From NCBI GenBank assembly GCA_001950395.1, contig BDLO01000001.1, positions 310,001-374,000 on the forward strand: a DNA stretch of 64,000 bases, read 5' to 3'. The notes below the pieces were generated by a model. It was not told where the DNA came from and did not search any database. It saw only the letters and a list, made by a program, of their open reading frames with translations. The position numbers were made by a program, and so were the translations under genes. This document shows, in pieces, positions 1 through 9,200 of the stretch. The DNA comes from Coriobacteriaceae bacterium EMTCatB1. Its GTDB lineage: Bacteria > Actinomycetota > Coriobacteriia > Anaerosomatales > Anaerosomataceae. Every line of letters begins with the position of its first letter. Position 1 is the first letter of the stretch.

Positions 1-2277
1 ATGGCGCGGGAGCAGGGCGACTCGGCGCTGCTCGTGACCGGCGACAAGGACGCGCTGCAGCTCATCGAGGACGGCGTGCGCGTGGTCCGCACGCGCAAGG
101 GGCTGACGGACATCGAGGTGTACGGGCCCGACGAGGTCGTCGCTCGCTTCGGTGTGCCGCCTGAGCGCGTGCCCGACCTGCTCGGGCTGATGGGCGATGC
201 CTCCGACAACATCCCCGGCGTTCCCGGCATCGGCGAGAAGACGGCGGCGAAGCTGCTGGGCGAGCACGGCGACTTGGAATCGGTGCTCGCAGCGGCAGAA
301 TCGATCCCCGGCAAGCTCGGCGAGAACCTGCGCGCGCACGCAGACGCCGCACGGGCGAGCAAGCTCGTGGCGACCATCCGCCGCGACGTGCCGCTCGATT
401 CGACGCCGCTCGCGTCGAGCTGGGGCGACTTCGACCCCGACCGCGCGGTGGCGGCGCTGTCTGCGCTCGCGTTCACCTCGCTCGTCGACCGCGTGCTCGC
501 GATCGCGCGGCGCGAGGGCGGGGAGCGGCCCCCGGCTGCGGCCCCAGCCAGCATCGAGGCCGCGTGGCGGACGCTGGAGGGTGCCGAGGCGCTCAGGGCG
601 GTGGAGGCGCTTGCAGCCGACCCGCCGGAGGAGTGGGCGGGAGTCGCGCTCGGCGGGAGCGCGGGCCAGCTCTTCTCCGACGCTGCTGAGGTGGCGGTAG
701 CGGCGCGCGGCGTCGTGGCGGTGCTGCCGCCGGAGCGCGGAAGCGCGTGGCGCGGGCTGCTCGCGAAGGCGCGCGTCGCGGCGGTCGACCTCAAGGCGCT
801 TCTCGAGGCTGACTGCCCGCCCGGGAGCGTGGCGTCGCGCGACAGAAGCGGCGCGGACGGTGTGGATCCCGCGCGCTGCTTCGACTGCGGGGTCGCCGCG
901 TACGTGCTGGAGTCGAACCGCTCCTCGTACGACGCCGGCTCGCTTGCGGCCGCGTACCTCGGGCGCGCGCTGCCGGATTCCGCGTCGGCCGCAGAGGTGG
1001 CGCGCGCGACGGCCGATCTCGCGCCGGTGCTCGCCGCGAAGCTCGCCGAGACGGGCTCCGAGGAGGTCTTCTGGCGGATCGAGATGCCGCTCGTACCGGT
1101 GCTGGTGCGCATGGAGGAGGCGGGCGTCGGCGTCGACACGAGCGTGCTCGCGGCGCTCGCGGAGGAGACTGCGGCTGAGGTCGAGCGGCTCAAGCGCGAG
1201 ATCTACGACCTCGCGGGCGTGGAGTTCACGATCGACTCGCCCAAGCAGCTGGGCGAGGTGCTGTTCGAGAAGCTCCAGCTGCCGGCCGGCAAGCGCACGA
1301 AGACTGGCTTTTCCACCGACGCCTCCGTGCTGCAGGCGCTCGCGCCGTCCTATCCCATCGCCGCGAAGATCATGGAGTACCGCGAGGTCACGAAGCTCAA
1401 GAGCACCTACATCGACGCGCTGCCGCGGCTCGTGGGGGCAGACGGTCGGCTCCACACGACCTTCAACCAGACGGTGGCTGCCACCGGCCGGCTCTCGAGC
1501 AGCAACCCCAACCTGCAGAACATCCCGGTGCGCTCGCCGCTCGGGCAGCGGATCCGCGCGGCGTTCGTGCCGGCTCGCCCCGGCGACCTCATGGTGTCGG
1601 CCGACTACTCGCAGATCGAGCTTCGCGTGCTCGCGCACCTGTCTGGCGACGAGGGGCTCATCGAGGCGTTCGCCTCCGGGCGCGACTTCCACGCAGCGAC
1701 GGCCTCGCGCGTCTTCGGCGTCGAGCCGGACGCCGTGACGCCGGAGATGCGTCGCCGCGCGAAGGCCGTCAACTTCGGGATCGTGTACGGCCAAAGCGCG
1801 CACGGGCTCGCCGAGTCGCTCGGCATCTCGCGGACCGAGGCGCAGGAGATGATCGATCGCTACTTCGCGGCGTACCCCGGCGTGCGCGCGTTCCTCGACC
1901 GGCTCGTGGCAGACGCGCACGCCACCGGCTACGCCGTCACGATGTTCGGGCGCAGGCGGCCGATCCCCGAGCTGAAGTCGTCGAACTTCAACCTGCGCTC
2001 GTTCGGCGAGCGCACCGCGATGAACCACCCGATGCAGGGCACGGCGGCAGACATCATGAAGCTCGCGATGATCGAGGTCGACCGCCGGCTGCGCGAAGAC
2101 GGATTCGCCGCGAGCATGGTGCTGCAGGTGCACGACGAGCTCGTCTTCGAGGCGCCTGAGGGCGAGGTCGAGCGGCTCGCGGCGATGCTCCGCGAGGCGA
2201 TGACGGGCGTGGTCGAGCTTGCCGTGCCGCTCGAAGTGAGCGTCGCCTGGGGACCTGACTGGGCGAGCGCGAAGTAG
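1..2277 (+). CDS. polA: DNA polymerase I, 5'-truncated by window edge
   Basis: Replication and repair polymerase. The frame is open at base 1 and the first residues already lie inside the 5'-3' exonuclease domain, so the true start is upstream of the window. The helix-hairpin-helix of the flap nuclease is at residues 59-86 (DNIPGVPGIGEKTAAKLL). The polymerase domain is complete: motif A with Asp535 (DYSQIELR), motif B around 584-598 (RRRAKAVNFGIVYG), and motif C with His711-Asp712 (VLQVHDELVFE). The middle segment (about 185-330) is the 3'-5' exonuclease fold, but I cannot find the DxE catalytic pair, so proofreading is probably lost, as in Taq. A cytochrome gene follows after 100 bp. Confidence 0.97.
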   Translation: MAREQGDSALLVTGDKDALQLIEDGVRVVRTRKGLTDIEVYGPDEVVARFGVPPERVPDLLGLMGDASDNIPGVPGIGEKTAAKLLGEHGDLESVLAAAESIPGKLGENLRAHADAARASKLVATIRRDVPLDSTPLASSWGDFDPDRAVAALSALAFTSLVDRVLAIARREGGERPPAAAPASIEAAWRTLEGAEALRAVEALAADPPEEWAGVALGGSAGQLFSDAAEVAVAARGVVAVLPPERGSAWRGLLAKARVAAVDLKALLEADCPPGSVASRDRSGADGVDPARCFDCGVAAYVLESNRSSYDAGSLAAAYLGRALPDSASAAEVARATADLAPVLAAKLAETGSEEVFWRIEMPLVPVLVRMEEAGVGVDTSVLAALAEETAAEVERLKREIYDLAGVEFTIDSPKQLGEVLFEKLQLPAGKRTKTGFSTDASVLQALAPSYPIAAKIMEYREVTKLKSTYIDALPRLVGADGRLHTTFNQTVAATGRLSSSNPNLQNIPVRSPLGQRIRAAFVPARPGDLMVSADYSQIELRVLAHLSGDEGLIEAFASGRDFHAATASRVFGVEPDAVTPEMRRRAKAVNFGIVYGQSAHGLAESLGISRTEAQEMIDRYFAAYPGVRAFLDRLVADAHATGYAVTMFGRRRPIPELKSSNFNLRSFGERTAMNHPMQGTAADIMKLAMIEVDRRLREDGFAASMVLQVHDELVFEAPEGEVERLAAMLREAMTGVVELAVPLEVSVAWGPDWASAK

Positions 2278-2343
2278 GCTGCAAGTCCGCTCTTCACAAG
2301 CTGGCGAAACTGGTCGTCCTGTCAGCCACCCCATCATCCCGTG

Positions 2344-2349
2344 CTATAC
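2344..2349 (+). promoter_or_regulatory. Putative extended -10 (TGCTATACT) for the cytochrome gene
   Basis: TATACT preceded by TGC lies 34 bp before the ATG of the heptaheme cytochrome. No convincing -35 is visible at 17 bp, so this would be an extended -10 promoter. The same TATACT hexamer precedes secG and the holin-like gene in this window. Inferred from sequence only. Confidence 0.4.
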
Positions 2350-2377
2350 TCCTATCGTCGAGCCGAGGGGAGGCGCG

Positions 2378-3496
2378 ATGAAGGCGCGTCCGGCTATCGC
2401 AGCTGCTGTGGCGCTCATGGCGACCGCGGCGTGCTCAGTGGCGTTCGGGTGGGCCGAGGGCGACGTCACGTACGACGGCGACCTGATGGATTGCCCGGCG
2501 TGCCACGCCGAGGACTTCCCGGTCTTCACCACCCGCTCTGGCCCTCACGGCGGATACACCACCACCACGCAGAAGTGCCAAGTCTGCCACACGGTGCACG
2601 TCGCACCTGCCGACGGCATCCTCCTGCTCCCGAAGTCGACCGTGCTCGGCACCTGCCGTCACTGCCACGACGGGACCGGCGGCTACGGCGTCTACGGCGC
2701 CATCGCCGCGCGCGGGCTGACGGTGGGGGCGGACCACTCGATCGAGACCACCAACCTCGTCCCCGGCGGCGACGCTGCGACGGGCGGCTCGGCGATCACC
2801 ACCTTCACCGGCGCGAACGGGTACCTCTCGTGCGACGACTGCCACTCGCCGCATGCCTCGAGCGTGGTCGCGACCTTCAGCGGAGAACGCATCCGCTTCC
2901 ACGCGTCGGACTTGACCTGGCTGCCGTACTGGAGCACCGACAAGCTACTCAAGCAGCGGCCCACAGGCGCGACGACGCCGACGGCCGTCTACGGGTCGGA
3001 CTGGTGCCTCGGGTGCCACAAGGGCAGGGGCAGCGGCGGCATGGTGAACAACCACCCGGTCGACTCCACGCTCGTGACCGCCACGCCGTTCTACTACGAT
3101 CGCGTCGCCATCGTCACCACGGACACGTCGCTGGAGACCACCTACGGCACGCTCGGGCTTCTCAACGCCATACCGGGCTCGCTTCCGAGCGCGATCTGGC
3201 ACAACCGCGGCTTCGTCATGCCGTATCCGCGGACGCCCGCGCAGTCAGGGCACTACCCGATCTGCCAGCAGTGCCACGAGGACAGCCGCATCGTCGGGGA
3301 GCCGGGAGCCGTCGCTCCGGCGGCGGTGTACCGGTACGGCGACGGCAACACGAGCGGCGACCCCGGCACGGACAACCCTCTCTTCCAGTGCTTCCCGCAC
3401 GAGACGCAGAACTACCGGATGCTCGTCGAGGCCACCGTCACCGCGTCCACAGACGACCTCTGCCTGAACTGCCACCCGCTGTCGCAGCTCCCGTAG
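2378..3496 (+). CDS. Heptaheme c-type cytochrome, exported
   Basis: Probable extracytoplasmic electron carrier of 372 aa. The N-terminus is a signal peptide (basic MKAR, then an Ala-rich hydrophobic stretch to about residue 25); Cys19 sits in a poor lipobox (ATAAC), so lipidation is uncertain. Seven CxxCH haem-attachment motifs are at residues 39, 67, 93, 152, 210, 296 and 362. An eighth site-like element at 338 (CFPHE) lacks the second Cys and more likely supplies a distal His. The start is the ATG after GAGGGGAGG. It stands alone between polA and the CRISPR array, with no reductase or maturation gene beside it. The specific redox partner cannot be told. Confidence 0.85.
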   Translation: MKARPAIAAAVALMATAACSVAFGWAEGDVTYDGDLMDCPACHAEDFPVFTTRSGPHGGYTTTTQKCQVCHTVHVAPADGILLLPKSTVLGTCRHCHDGTGGYGVYGAIAARGLTVGADHSIETTNLVPGGDAATGGSAITTFTGANGYLSCDDCHSPHASSVVATFSGERIRFHASDLTWLPYWSTDKLLKQRPTGATTPTAVYGSDWCLGCHKGRGSGGMVNNHPVDSTLVTATPFYYDRVAIVTTDTSLETTYGTLGLLNAIPGSLPSAIWHNRGFVMPYPRTPAQSGHYPICQQCHEDSRIVGEPGAVAPAAVYRYGDGNTSGDPGTDNPLFQCFPHETQNYRMLVEATVTASTDDLCLNCHPLSQLP

Positions 3497-3530
3497 GACG
3501 GGCGCGGAGCAGGGGCGGTGCCTGCGCCGC

Positions 3531-4973
3531 GTCATGGGTTCCCTGCAAACCCATCCATGCTAAGATCCTTGATCTGCAGATAGCCCCATGGTGAGTCGTC
3601 ATGGGTTCCCTGCAAACCCATCCATGCTAAGATCACTAAGGACGGCAAGCGCGTGCCCGGTGTGGTCATGGGTTCCCTGCAAACCCATCCATGCTAAGAT
3701 CTGCATGATGTGCGACGTTATCCACGTGTCAGTCATGGGTTCCCTGCAAACCCATCCATGCTAAGATCGCGAGGCGGCCACAGGTTGCTCCCCTGACAGT
3801 CATGGGTTCCCTGCAAACCCATCCATGCTAAGATCAAAACGAGAGTGGAGACGAAGACAACATCCGTCATGGGTTCCCTGCAAACCCATCCATGCTAAGA
3901 TCAGCAGCGCCGGCGCACTCTCGTGCTGAGAAGTCATGGGTTCCCTGCAAACCCATCCATGCTAAGATCCACACCAGCACGCACCAGTCCCACGAATCGG
4001 TCATGGGTTCCCTGCAAACCCATCCATGCTAAGATCGCTCCGGAAGCGCCAGCCGATGTGCACCTCGTCATGGGTTCCCTGCAAACCCATCCATGCTAAG
4101 ATCTCGCGATGGTCGCTTTCGCGCAGCGTCACGGTCATGGGTTCCCTGCAAACCCATCCATGCTAAGATCTCGAACACGCAGTCCGTCGCCTCGATGCGG
4201 TCATGGGTTCCCTGCAAACCCATCCATGCTAAGATCACAGGTGCGGCACGAACGGCACGAAGCCCAGTCATGGGTTCCCTGCAAACCCATCCATGCTAAG
4301 ATCGCCTGAGAGCGTGGACATGGTGTTCACGGAGTCATGGGTTCCCTGCAAACCCATCCATGCTAAGATCGTCGGGGCCGATGCCGTCGATGGTGCAGAC
4401 GTCATGGGTTCCCTGCAAACCCATCCATGCTAAGATCTGTAGGACTGCTCAGGAGAGAGCACGGAACGTCATGGGTTCCCTGCAAACCCATCCATGCTAA
4501 GATCTGGAGCAGCTCGCGGTCTTTCTGGGTGTATGTCATGGGTTCCCTGCAAACCCATCCATGCTAAGATCATGCTCGTGATCGTAACCGCGCTTAGAGA
4601 CGTCATGGGTTCCCTGCAAACCCATCCATGCTAAGATCCTTGTGACTGGTCGGCATCTCCCCACCTCCGTCATGGGTTCCCTGCAAACCCATCCATGCTA
4701 AGATCCGCCGAGAAGGTGCCGAGCACGCGGGTGCTGTCATGGGTTCCCTGCAAACCCATCCATGCTAAGATCATGGTCGATCCCTACAGCGGCGCCACGT
4801 CCGTCATGGGTTCCCTGCAAACCCATCCATGCTAAGATCCAACTTCAGCATCTCCACTCCTTTCTACCAGTCATGGGTTCCCTGCAAACCCATCCATGCT
4901 AAGATCATAGCAAGGCCGGCCACGAACGCAGCACCGGTCATGGGTTCCCTGCAAACCCATCCATGCTAAGATC
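3531..4973 (+). CRISPR. Type II-C CRISPR array, 22 repeats / 21 spacers
   Basis: There are 22 identical 37-nt repeats, beginning GTCATGGGTTCCC and ending CCATGCTAAGATC, at a constant 67-nt period. The exception is one 66-nt step between repeats 10 (4134) and 11 (4200), where the spacer is 29 nt instead of 30. If the invariant final C is assigned to the spacer, the unit is the usual 36-nt repeat with 29-31-nt spacers. Each repeat holds a perfect 7-bp inverted repeat (ATGGGTT / AACCCAT). No repeat is degenerate, so polarity cannot be read from decay. The plus-strand reading is taken as the crRNA orientation because the repeat ends in an extended -10 like Neisseria type II-C repeats, and because the anti-repeat near cas9 is transcribed from the minus strand. 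The array lies 66 bp past cas2. Confidence 0.98.
3558..3566 (+). promoter_or_regulatory. Intra-repeat extended -10 promoter (first of 22 copies)
   Basis: TGCTAAGAT occupies repeat positions 28-36 in every copy. It corresponds in place and form to TGCTACAAT at the end of Neisseria type II-C repeats, which drives transcription of the adjacent spacer. The likely start point falls inside each spacer, which would make short individually initiated crRNAs and remove the need for a leader promoter. Only 34 bp separate the array from the cytochrome stop codon. Position is seen; activity is inferred by analogy. Confidence 0.6.
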
Positions 4974-4985
4974 TGAGCATGGAAA

Positions 4986-5015
4986 AGCCCCAGGTCAGGA
5001 TGCTGATCTGGGGCT
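4986..5015 (-). terminator. Hairpin terminator after cas2
   Basis: AGCCCCAG and CTGGGGCT form an 8-bp stem with an inner TCAG/CTGA extension. On the minus strand it is followed directly by TTTT (4985-4982), the arrangement of an intrinsic terminator for cas9-cas1-cas2. The stem would also form on plus-strand transcripts leaving the array, though no T-run follows there. Confidence 0.75.
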
Positions 5016-5039
5016 CTATTCTGTCGGAAATCTGAGTGT

Positions 5040-5357
5040 TTAGAAGGTCAGCTGCTCGTATTCGCACTGCTTTTCCTCTGGTCTTTGCTGTCCAAGCAAT
5101 ACCTCGATAGAGGCGTACTGCTTCTCGGTGACCACCATGCATCTCACGCTGCCTCTTGGCGGTAGATGGGCTTTGAGGCGAGCGAGGTGCATGTCTGTGC
5201 GATCCAATCCTCCGCATGCCCTGCCGTACACGGAGAACTGTATCGGATAGTACCCGTCCCGCAGCAGGAATCGGCGGAACTCGGAGTAGTTCCGCTTGTC
5301 CCGTCGCGTCTTGACGGGCAAGTCGAAGAAGACAATCAGCCGCATAAGTCGGCTCAT
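5040..5357 (-). CDS. cas2: CRISPR-associated endoribonuclease Cas2
   Basis: Small ferredoxin-fold partner of Cas1 in spacer acquisition. The core reads MRLIVFFDLPVKTRRDKRNYSEFRRFL with the family Asp at the end of strand 1, then GYYPIQFSVYGR and a basic C-terminal half. Start choice is uncertain: ATGs at 5372 (overlapping the cas1 stop), 5363, 5357 and 5345 are all in frame. The one given yields 105 aa; 5345 would yield 101 aa and is the most family-like N-terminus. It is last in the cas9-cas1-cas2 operon, and base composition is visibly lower in GC than the flanking housekeeping genes. Confidence 0.9.
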   Translation of the reverse strand: MSRLMRLIVFFDLPVKTRRDKRNYSEFRRFLLRDGYYPIQFSVYGRACGGLDRTDMHLARLKAHLPPRGSVRCMVVTEKQYASIEVLLGQQRPEEKQCEYEQLTF

Positions 5358-5364
5358 CCTCATC

Positions 5365-6270
5365 CTACTCATAGCGGCGCACCTGATCGCCGACGAGCTC
5401 AGGAAGAGCCAACGCTCGATAGTCGCGAGACAGGATTGCACGGGCGTACGACTCCGCAATCTCCTGAGCTGCCGTCGACACCGTGTAGGTACTCCCATGT
5501 ATCGAACATTCGAGTCGCAAGATTGAGACCAAATACGAACGATAGTCTGTGCTGAGTGGTGTATCGGCCTCGGGAGGCTGCTCGAAGACCATCAAGTCCA
5601 CGCAAGGACGGAACACCTCGACGAAGTCGTCAGCAAGGTTGAAGGGGTTGGCAGAACTCCTGTGGCCCACCCCCAGCGCGCACTGCAATCCGGCGGATGC
5701 CAGAGAGCGTGCGACTGCGGCACGTACGATCGCGTAACCGTAGTCGAGCGCGGAGCTGAGCGCGGAATCCGATCGTCTGCGGAAACCGGGTTCTAGCAAC
5801 TTGAAGTACGTTCTAGCCGCGTAAGCCTCTCTGGCAGTAGAGTCGCCGGACCTCACCGACGCTGCGATTTCTCGAAGTTTTTCTGAGCCCTGTTTGCCGA
5901 GTACGTCGAGGCAGGCCGCTGCGTTGAGAATCTTCTGCTGGACGATTCTTTGCCAAACGCGCTTCTTGAAGGGTTCTGTGAGTTCGATTTGTGCTTTCAG
6001 CAGTGAAGGGATGCGCGGGTTCTGTGCGTAGGGAAGCAGCACGCCGCATGGGGTGTGCTTGCCGTCGACCACCAGGAGGGCGACACCGCGTTGGGCAAGT
6101 TCGCTCAGAACCGAAATCGTGATGCTGCCTCTTGGCGATTCGACGATGACCGCGTCGATGTCCTCGATGGGCAGCGTCAGCTGGCGGTCATCGCGCTCGA
6201 GATGCAGACTGCCGTTGCGCACCACCAGGCGCGCTTCGGACGTGACGACGAGTGTGCGCCAGCCAGCCAT
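5365..6270 (-). CDS. cas1: CRISPR-associated integrase Cas1 (type II)
   Basis: Metal-dependent integrase that inserts new spacers together with Cas2; 301 aa, normal for type II. The N-terminal beta domain (about 1-85) runs through VIVESPRGSITISVLSELAQRGVALLVVDG. The helical catalytic domain carries the acidic residue in REAYAARTYF, the His in LGVGHRSSANPFNLADD and the acidic residues of DDFVEVFRP. It begins 5 bp after the cas9 stop and its stop overlaps the first possible cas2 start, so all three are translationally coupled. No csn2 or cas4 is present, which together with Cas9 size indicates subtype II-C. Confidence 0.97.
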   Translation of the reverse strand: MAGWRTLVVTSEARLVVRNGSLHLERDDRQLTLPIEDIDAVIVESPRGSITISVLSELAQRGVALLVVDGKHTPCGVLLPYAQNPRIPSLLKAQIELTEPFKKRVWQRIVQQKILNAAACLDVLGKQGSEKLREIAASVRSGDSTAREAYAARTYFKLLEPGFRRRSDSALSSALDYGYAIVRAAVARSLASAGLQCALGVGHRSSANPFNLADDFVEVFRPCVDLMVFEQPPEADTPLSTDYRSYLVSILRLECSIHGSTYTVSTAAQEIAESYARAILSRDYRALALPELVGDQVRRYE

Positions 6271-6275
6271 GAATC

Positions 6276-9200
6276 CTATGCGGGTCGCTTACCGGTCCGT
6301 CTAACGGGTGCAATCTCTCCGGTGATGCTGACCTCGACTTTCTCGATTCGATGTGCGAGCTTCGGCGATACTCGAACCGGATCAATCGTTCCGTCTGGCT
6401 TCCGGTTCGAGCGATCGTGGAGATTGCCAGAAATCCTCACACTGTTTCGATCAAACGAAGTCATATACAGCAACGGACCTGGCTGGGACTCGTTCTTCCA
6501 CACGCGGAAGCAATCTCCCGGGTGAAGCGAGAAGAGGAACTCATACGTCTCGTCCATGACGGGCCACTCCGATTCAGGCTTGCCCTGAACGGCGGCACGG
6601 TTCGGTATCCATCCTGCGGCCACGTCTGCGGCATACACGGGTACCACGTAGTGCCGTACCTTCCCCGCGCTGTTTGCTTTCCTGTAGATGTCAAGTCGCA
6701 CGATGGTGTCGTTCTCTGCCATTCCGCCGCGGACAACGATGCCTGAGCGTGCGTCCGTGAACAGCCGGATGCTCCTGACGATCGGTCCTGGGCGTCCGTC
6801 GTTCGTCGGCATCCTGAGCGGCTCGGCTTGGGGGCCGAATGCGCGCTCGGCCCAGGTCTTGCCGGTCTCATGCTCCGCTTCACGCAGCCGTTGGCGAATG
6901 AGCTCGTACAACCGCCAGTTCGCTTCCTCGTCAACGAGGATTGGCGACGGAGTCTTCAGGATCTCGCGGATTTGCGAGTCGCTGAGCTGTGAGAGTTTCG
7001 TGCGCTTGGTTGGCCGCGGGTCTGCGCCCGAGAGCGCCACCCGTCCCCGCTTGGGCAGTTCTCCCAGCGCTTTGCGAACGTGCTTGAGCGAGTAGAGTGT
7101 CTCCTTGTGCCCTCGGCCAGATAGCCGGCGGTTCGGCATGCGGGACACCACGATCTGTTCGGCCGCAGCAATCACGCTGTCGCGGAACTCTGGCCACGGC
7201 TCAAGCACGGGTGGCTCGACGATTTCGCCGGTGTCTGGATCGATCCAGCGACCATCGGGTGTCTTCTCGCATCGCTCGCGCGCCTTGAAGTACCGAGCCA
7301 TGCGGTGCACCATCTTGTGATCAGCAATCGCGCACAGTGTCGCGTCGATAGCGTGGTGCTTATCGCTCTCTTGCCGGTTCTTTTCTTCGCCGAGCCCGAG
7401 GCGCCAGCGCAAGTCGTTCGTCATTCTGCCATTGACCGCAAGCACTCGTGTCTCCGGCAGGTCGAGGTAGCTCTTGACGATGCGCAGGAAGTACTTTGCA
7501 GCGAATTGCGTGGCTGTCAGGTATCGTCCTTGCAGCTCGCGTTTCTGGTCTTCTGAGAGCTCTTCTGTGAGCAGCAGCCGCTTCTTCTTCGGCGGCATCG
7601 GTGAGCTTTGGACCCACGCAGCATACCGCTCGAAGTGCGCATCACCGTGAGCGCGCTTGACGTAGACGGCGGCAAGCTCGTCGCCCTTGTTCCTGTTCTC
7701 CTCTGTGAGCACCAGAACCTTGTTCGCCATCGAGTCGTCGAAGGACACGCTGCGCGGTATGGCGTGGTCGATTTCGGTGTACGTCTGGTCGGTGAGCACG
7801 CGTCGTAGATCCAAGTCCTGAAGCGAGTACGCGCACTTCCCGCCCTGCTGTTCGTATAGCAGGTACTTGCGCCACACGCGCTCGGGCACGGCGGCGGGCG
7901 CGAGTTCGCGGATCCGGTCGAAGATGCGCTCCTTCTCCCGGCGATTCTTCAACTGCTCCTGCTCGATCTCGCGGCGCTTCTGCGGGCTGAGCGCCGCCTC
8001 GCGTGCAAGTTCGACCACCACCCGAGACGGCAAGCCGTACTCAGCGACGATTGCGTTCACGACCTTGCGTGTTTGCGTGAGGGCACGCTTCACGTTGGGA
8101 TTCGTGATCGAGTTGAAGTCTTCGAGCGTGTCGAGAGGCGGAATCCTGTCGGACTTGGCGCCTGTCTGTCGGAGCGAGTGGTTGTACCCTGCCAACTCGC
8201 ACGCTTCGCTATAGACCTTGCCTTGCTCGAGGTACGGAATGAGATTGCGCATCGCTTTCAGGGACAGCCGTGCGTGGCCATCGAAGACGACCGAGTCAGC
8301 GAGCTCCCGTGCTGCGCCTTCCTCGATGCCAAGTTCGATCAGCGCGTTATAGGCCGAATCTGGTCGGAGCCAATACGTGAGTCGGCTCGCGATTTCGTCG
8401 AAGAGATCGGGGTTCGATCGTATCTGCTCCCAAGCCTGCGGGAAGTCGTCTTCGAGCGCGCTACGCACCTTGTGGTAGGACTCCAGCTTGAGGAGCGTCT
8501 CGCTTTGCATGTCCGCTAGCGTCTTGCCGCGCTTGCGCCCTCGCACCTCGAAGAGCCATCCATCGTCTGCGCAGAGCGCCTTGAGCGCCCGCTTGTACTT
8601 CAGATCCTTGACTTCGAGCGCCTCCTGGAACAGAAGCGCGATCTCCTCGGGATCCAGTCGGCGCCGCGCGCCTGAGGAGTGTGTGAGCGTCTGATTGACC
8701 AGCGTCTGGAGCGCCATGAACTTCTGCGCAGTGAAGGTCGCCCTGGGTGCGCGAGGCTCGTCGGGCTCCAGAAAGCACCGGCCAACCTTCTTCATCAAGT
8801 CTGGGCCCTCGGTGAGGTGGGGCGGCTCGTCGACGATCTCGATGTACCGCTGCTCCATCTCGAGAGAGGCGTGCGGATTGCCGAGTCTGCGCTGAGTGTC
8901 GAAGAGGGTGCGAGCCTCCGCGAGCAAGTCGTCGCGGCCGATGGTGCAGATGTACTGGCCTCCCTTGTTCCTGCGCTGCTCACCGTGTGGCCAGTCGGGG
9001 GACTCCATGTACTCGGCGACTGTGCGATAGCCATGCGCGACCATGCCGTCATGGATGGACTTGATGCCGCTCAACATCTCGCCCAGCTTCTTCTTCTCTT
9101 CGGCGTCTACCGTCTCCATCTCGCCTCGCCGGGTGGACTTGAATCCGCGGTGCCGTGCTATGTGGAAGAGGGCGCGCGCCCACTCTCGTGGTTCGAGTCT

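Noticed and set aside
2341-3594. Alternative 417-codon frame over the cytochrome gene into the first repeat
   Set aside because: The other frame holds the signal peptide and seven CxxCH motifs; this one is Arg/His-rich shadow.
4068-4309. Short open frames inside the CRISPR array with repeated peptide SWVPCKPIHAKI
   Set aside because: The peptide repeat is just the translated CRISPR repeat; there is no ribosome site and frame is kept only briefly.
5040-5498. Longer 152-aa form of cas2
   Set aside because: The extra N-terminal residues overlap cas1, are Arg/Ser-rich and do not resemble Cas2; normal length begins at 5345-5363.
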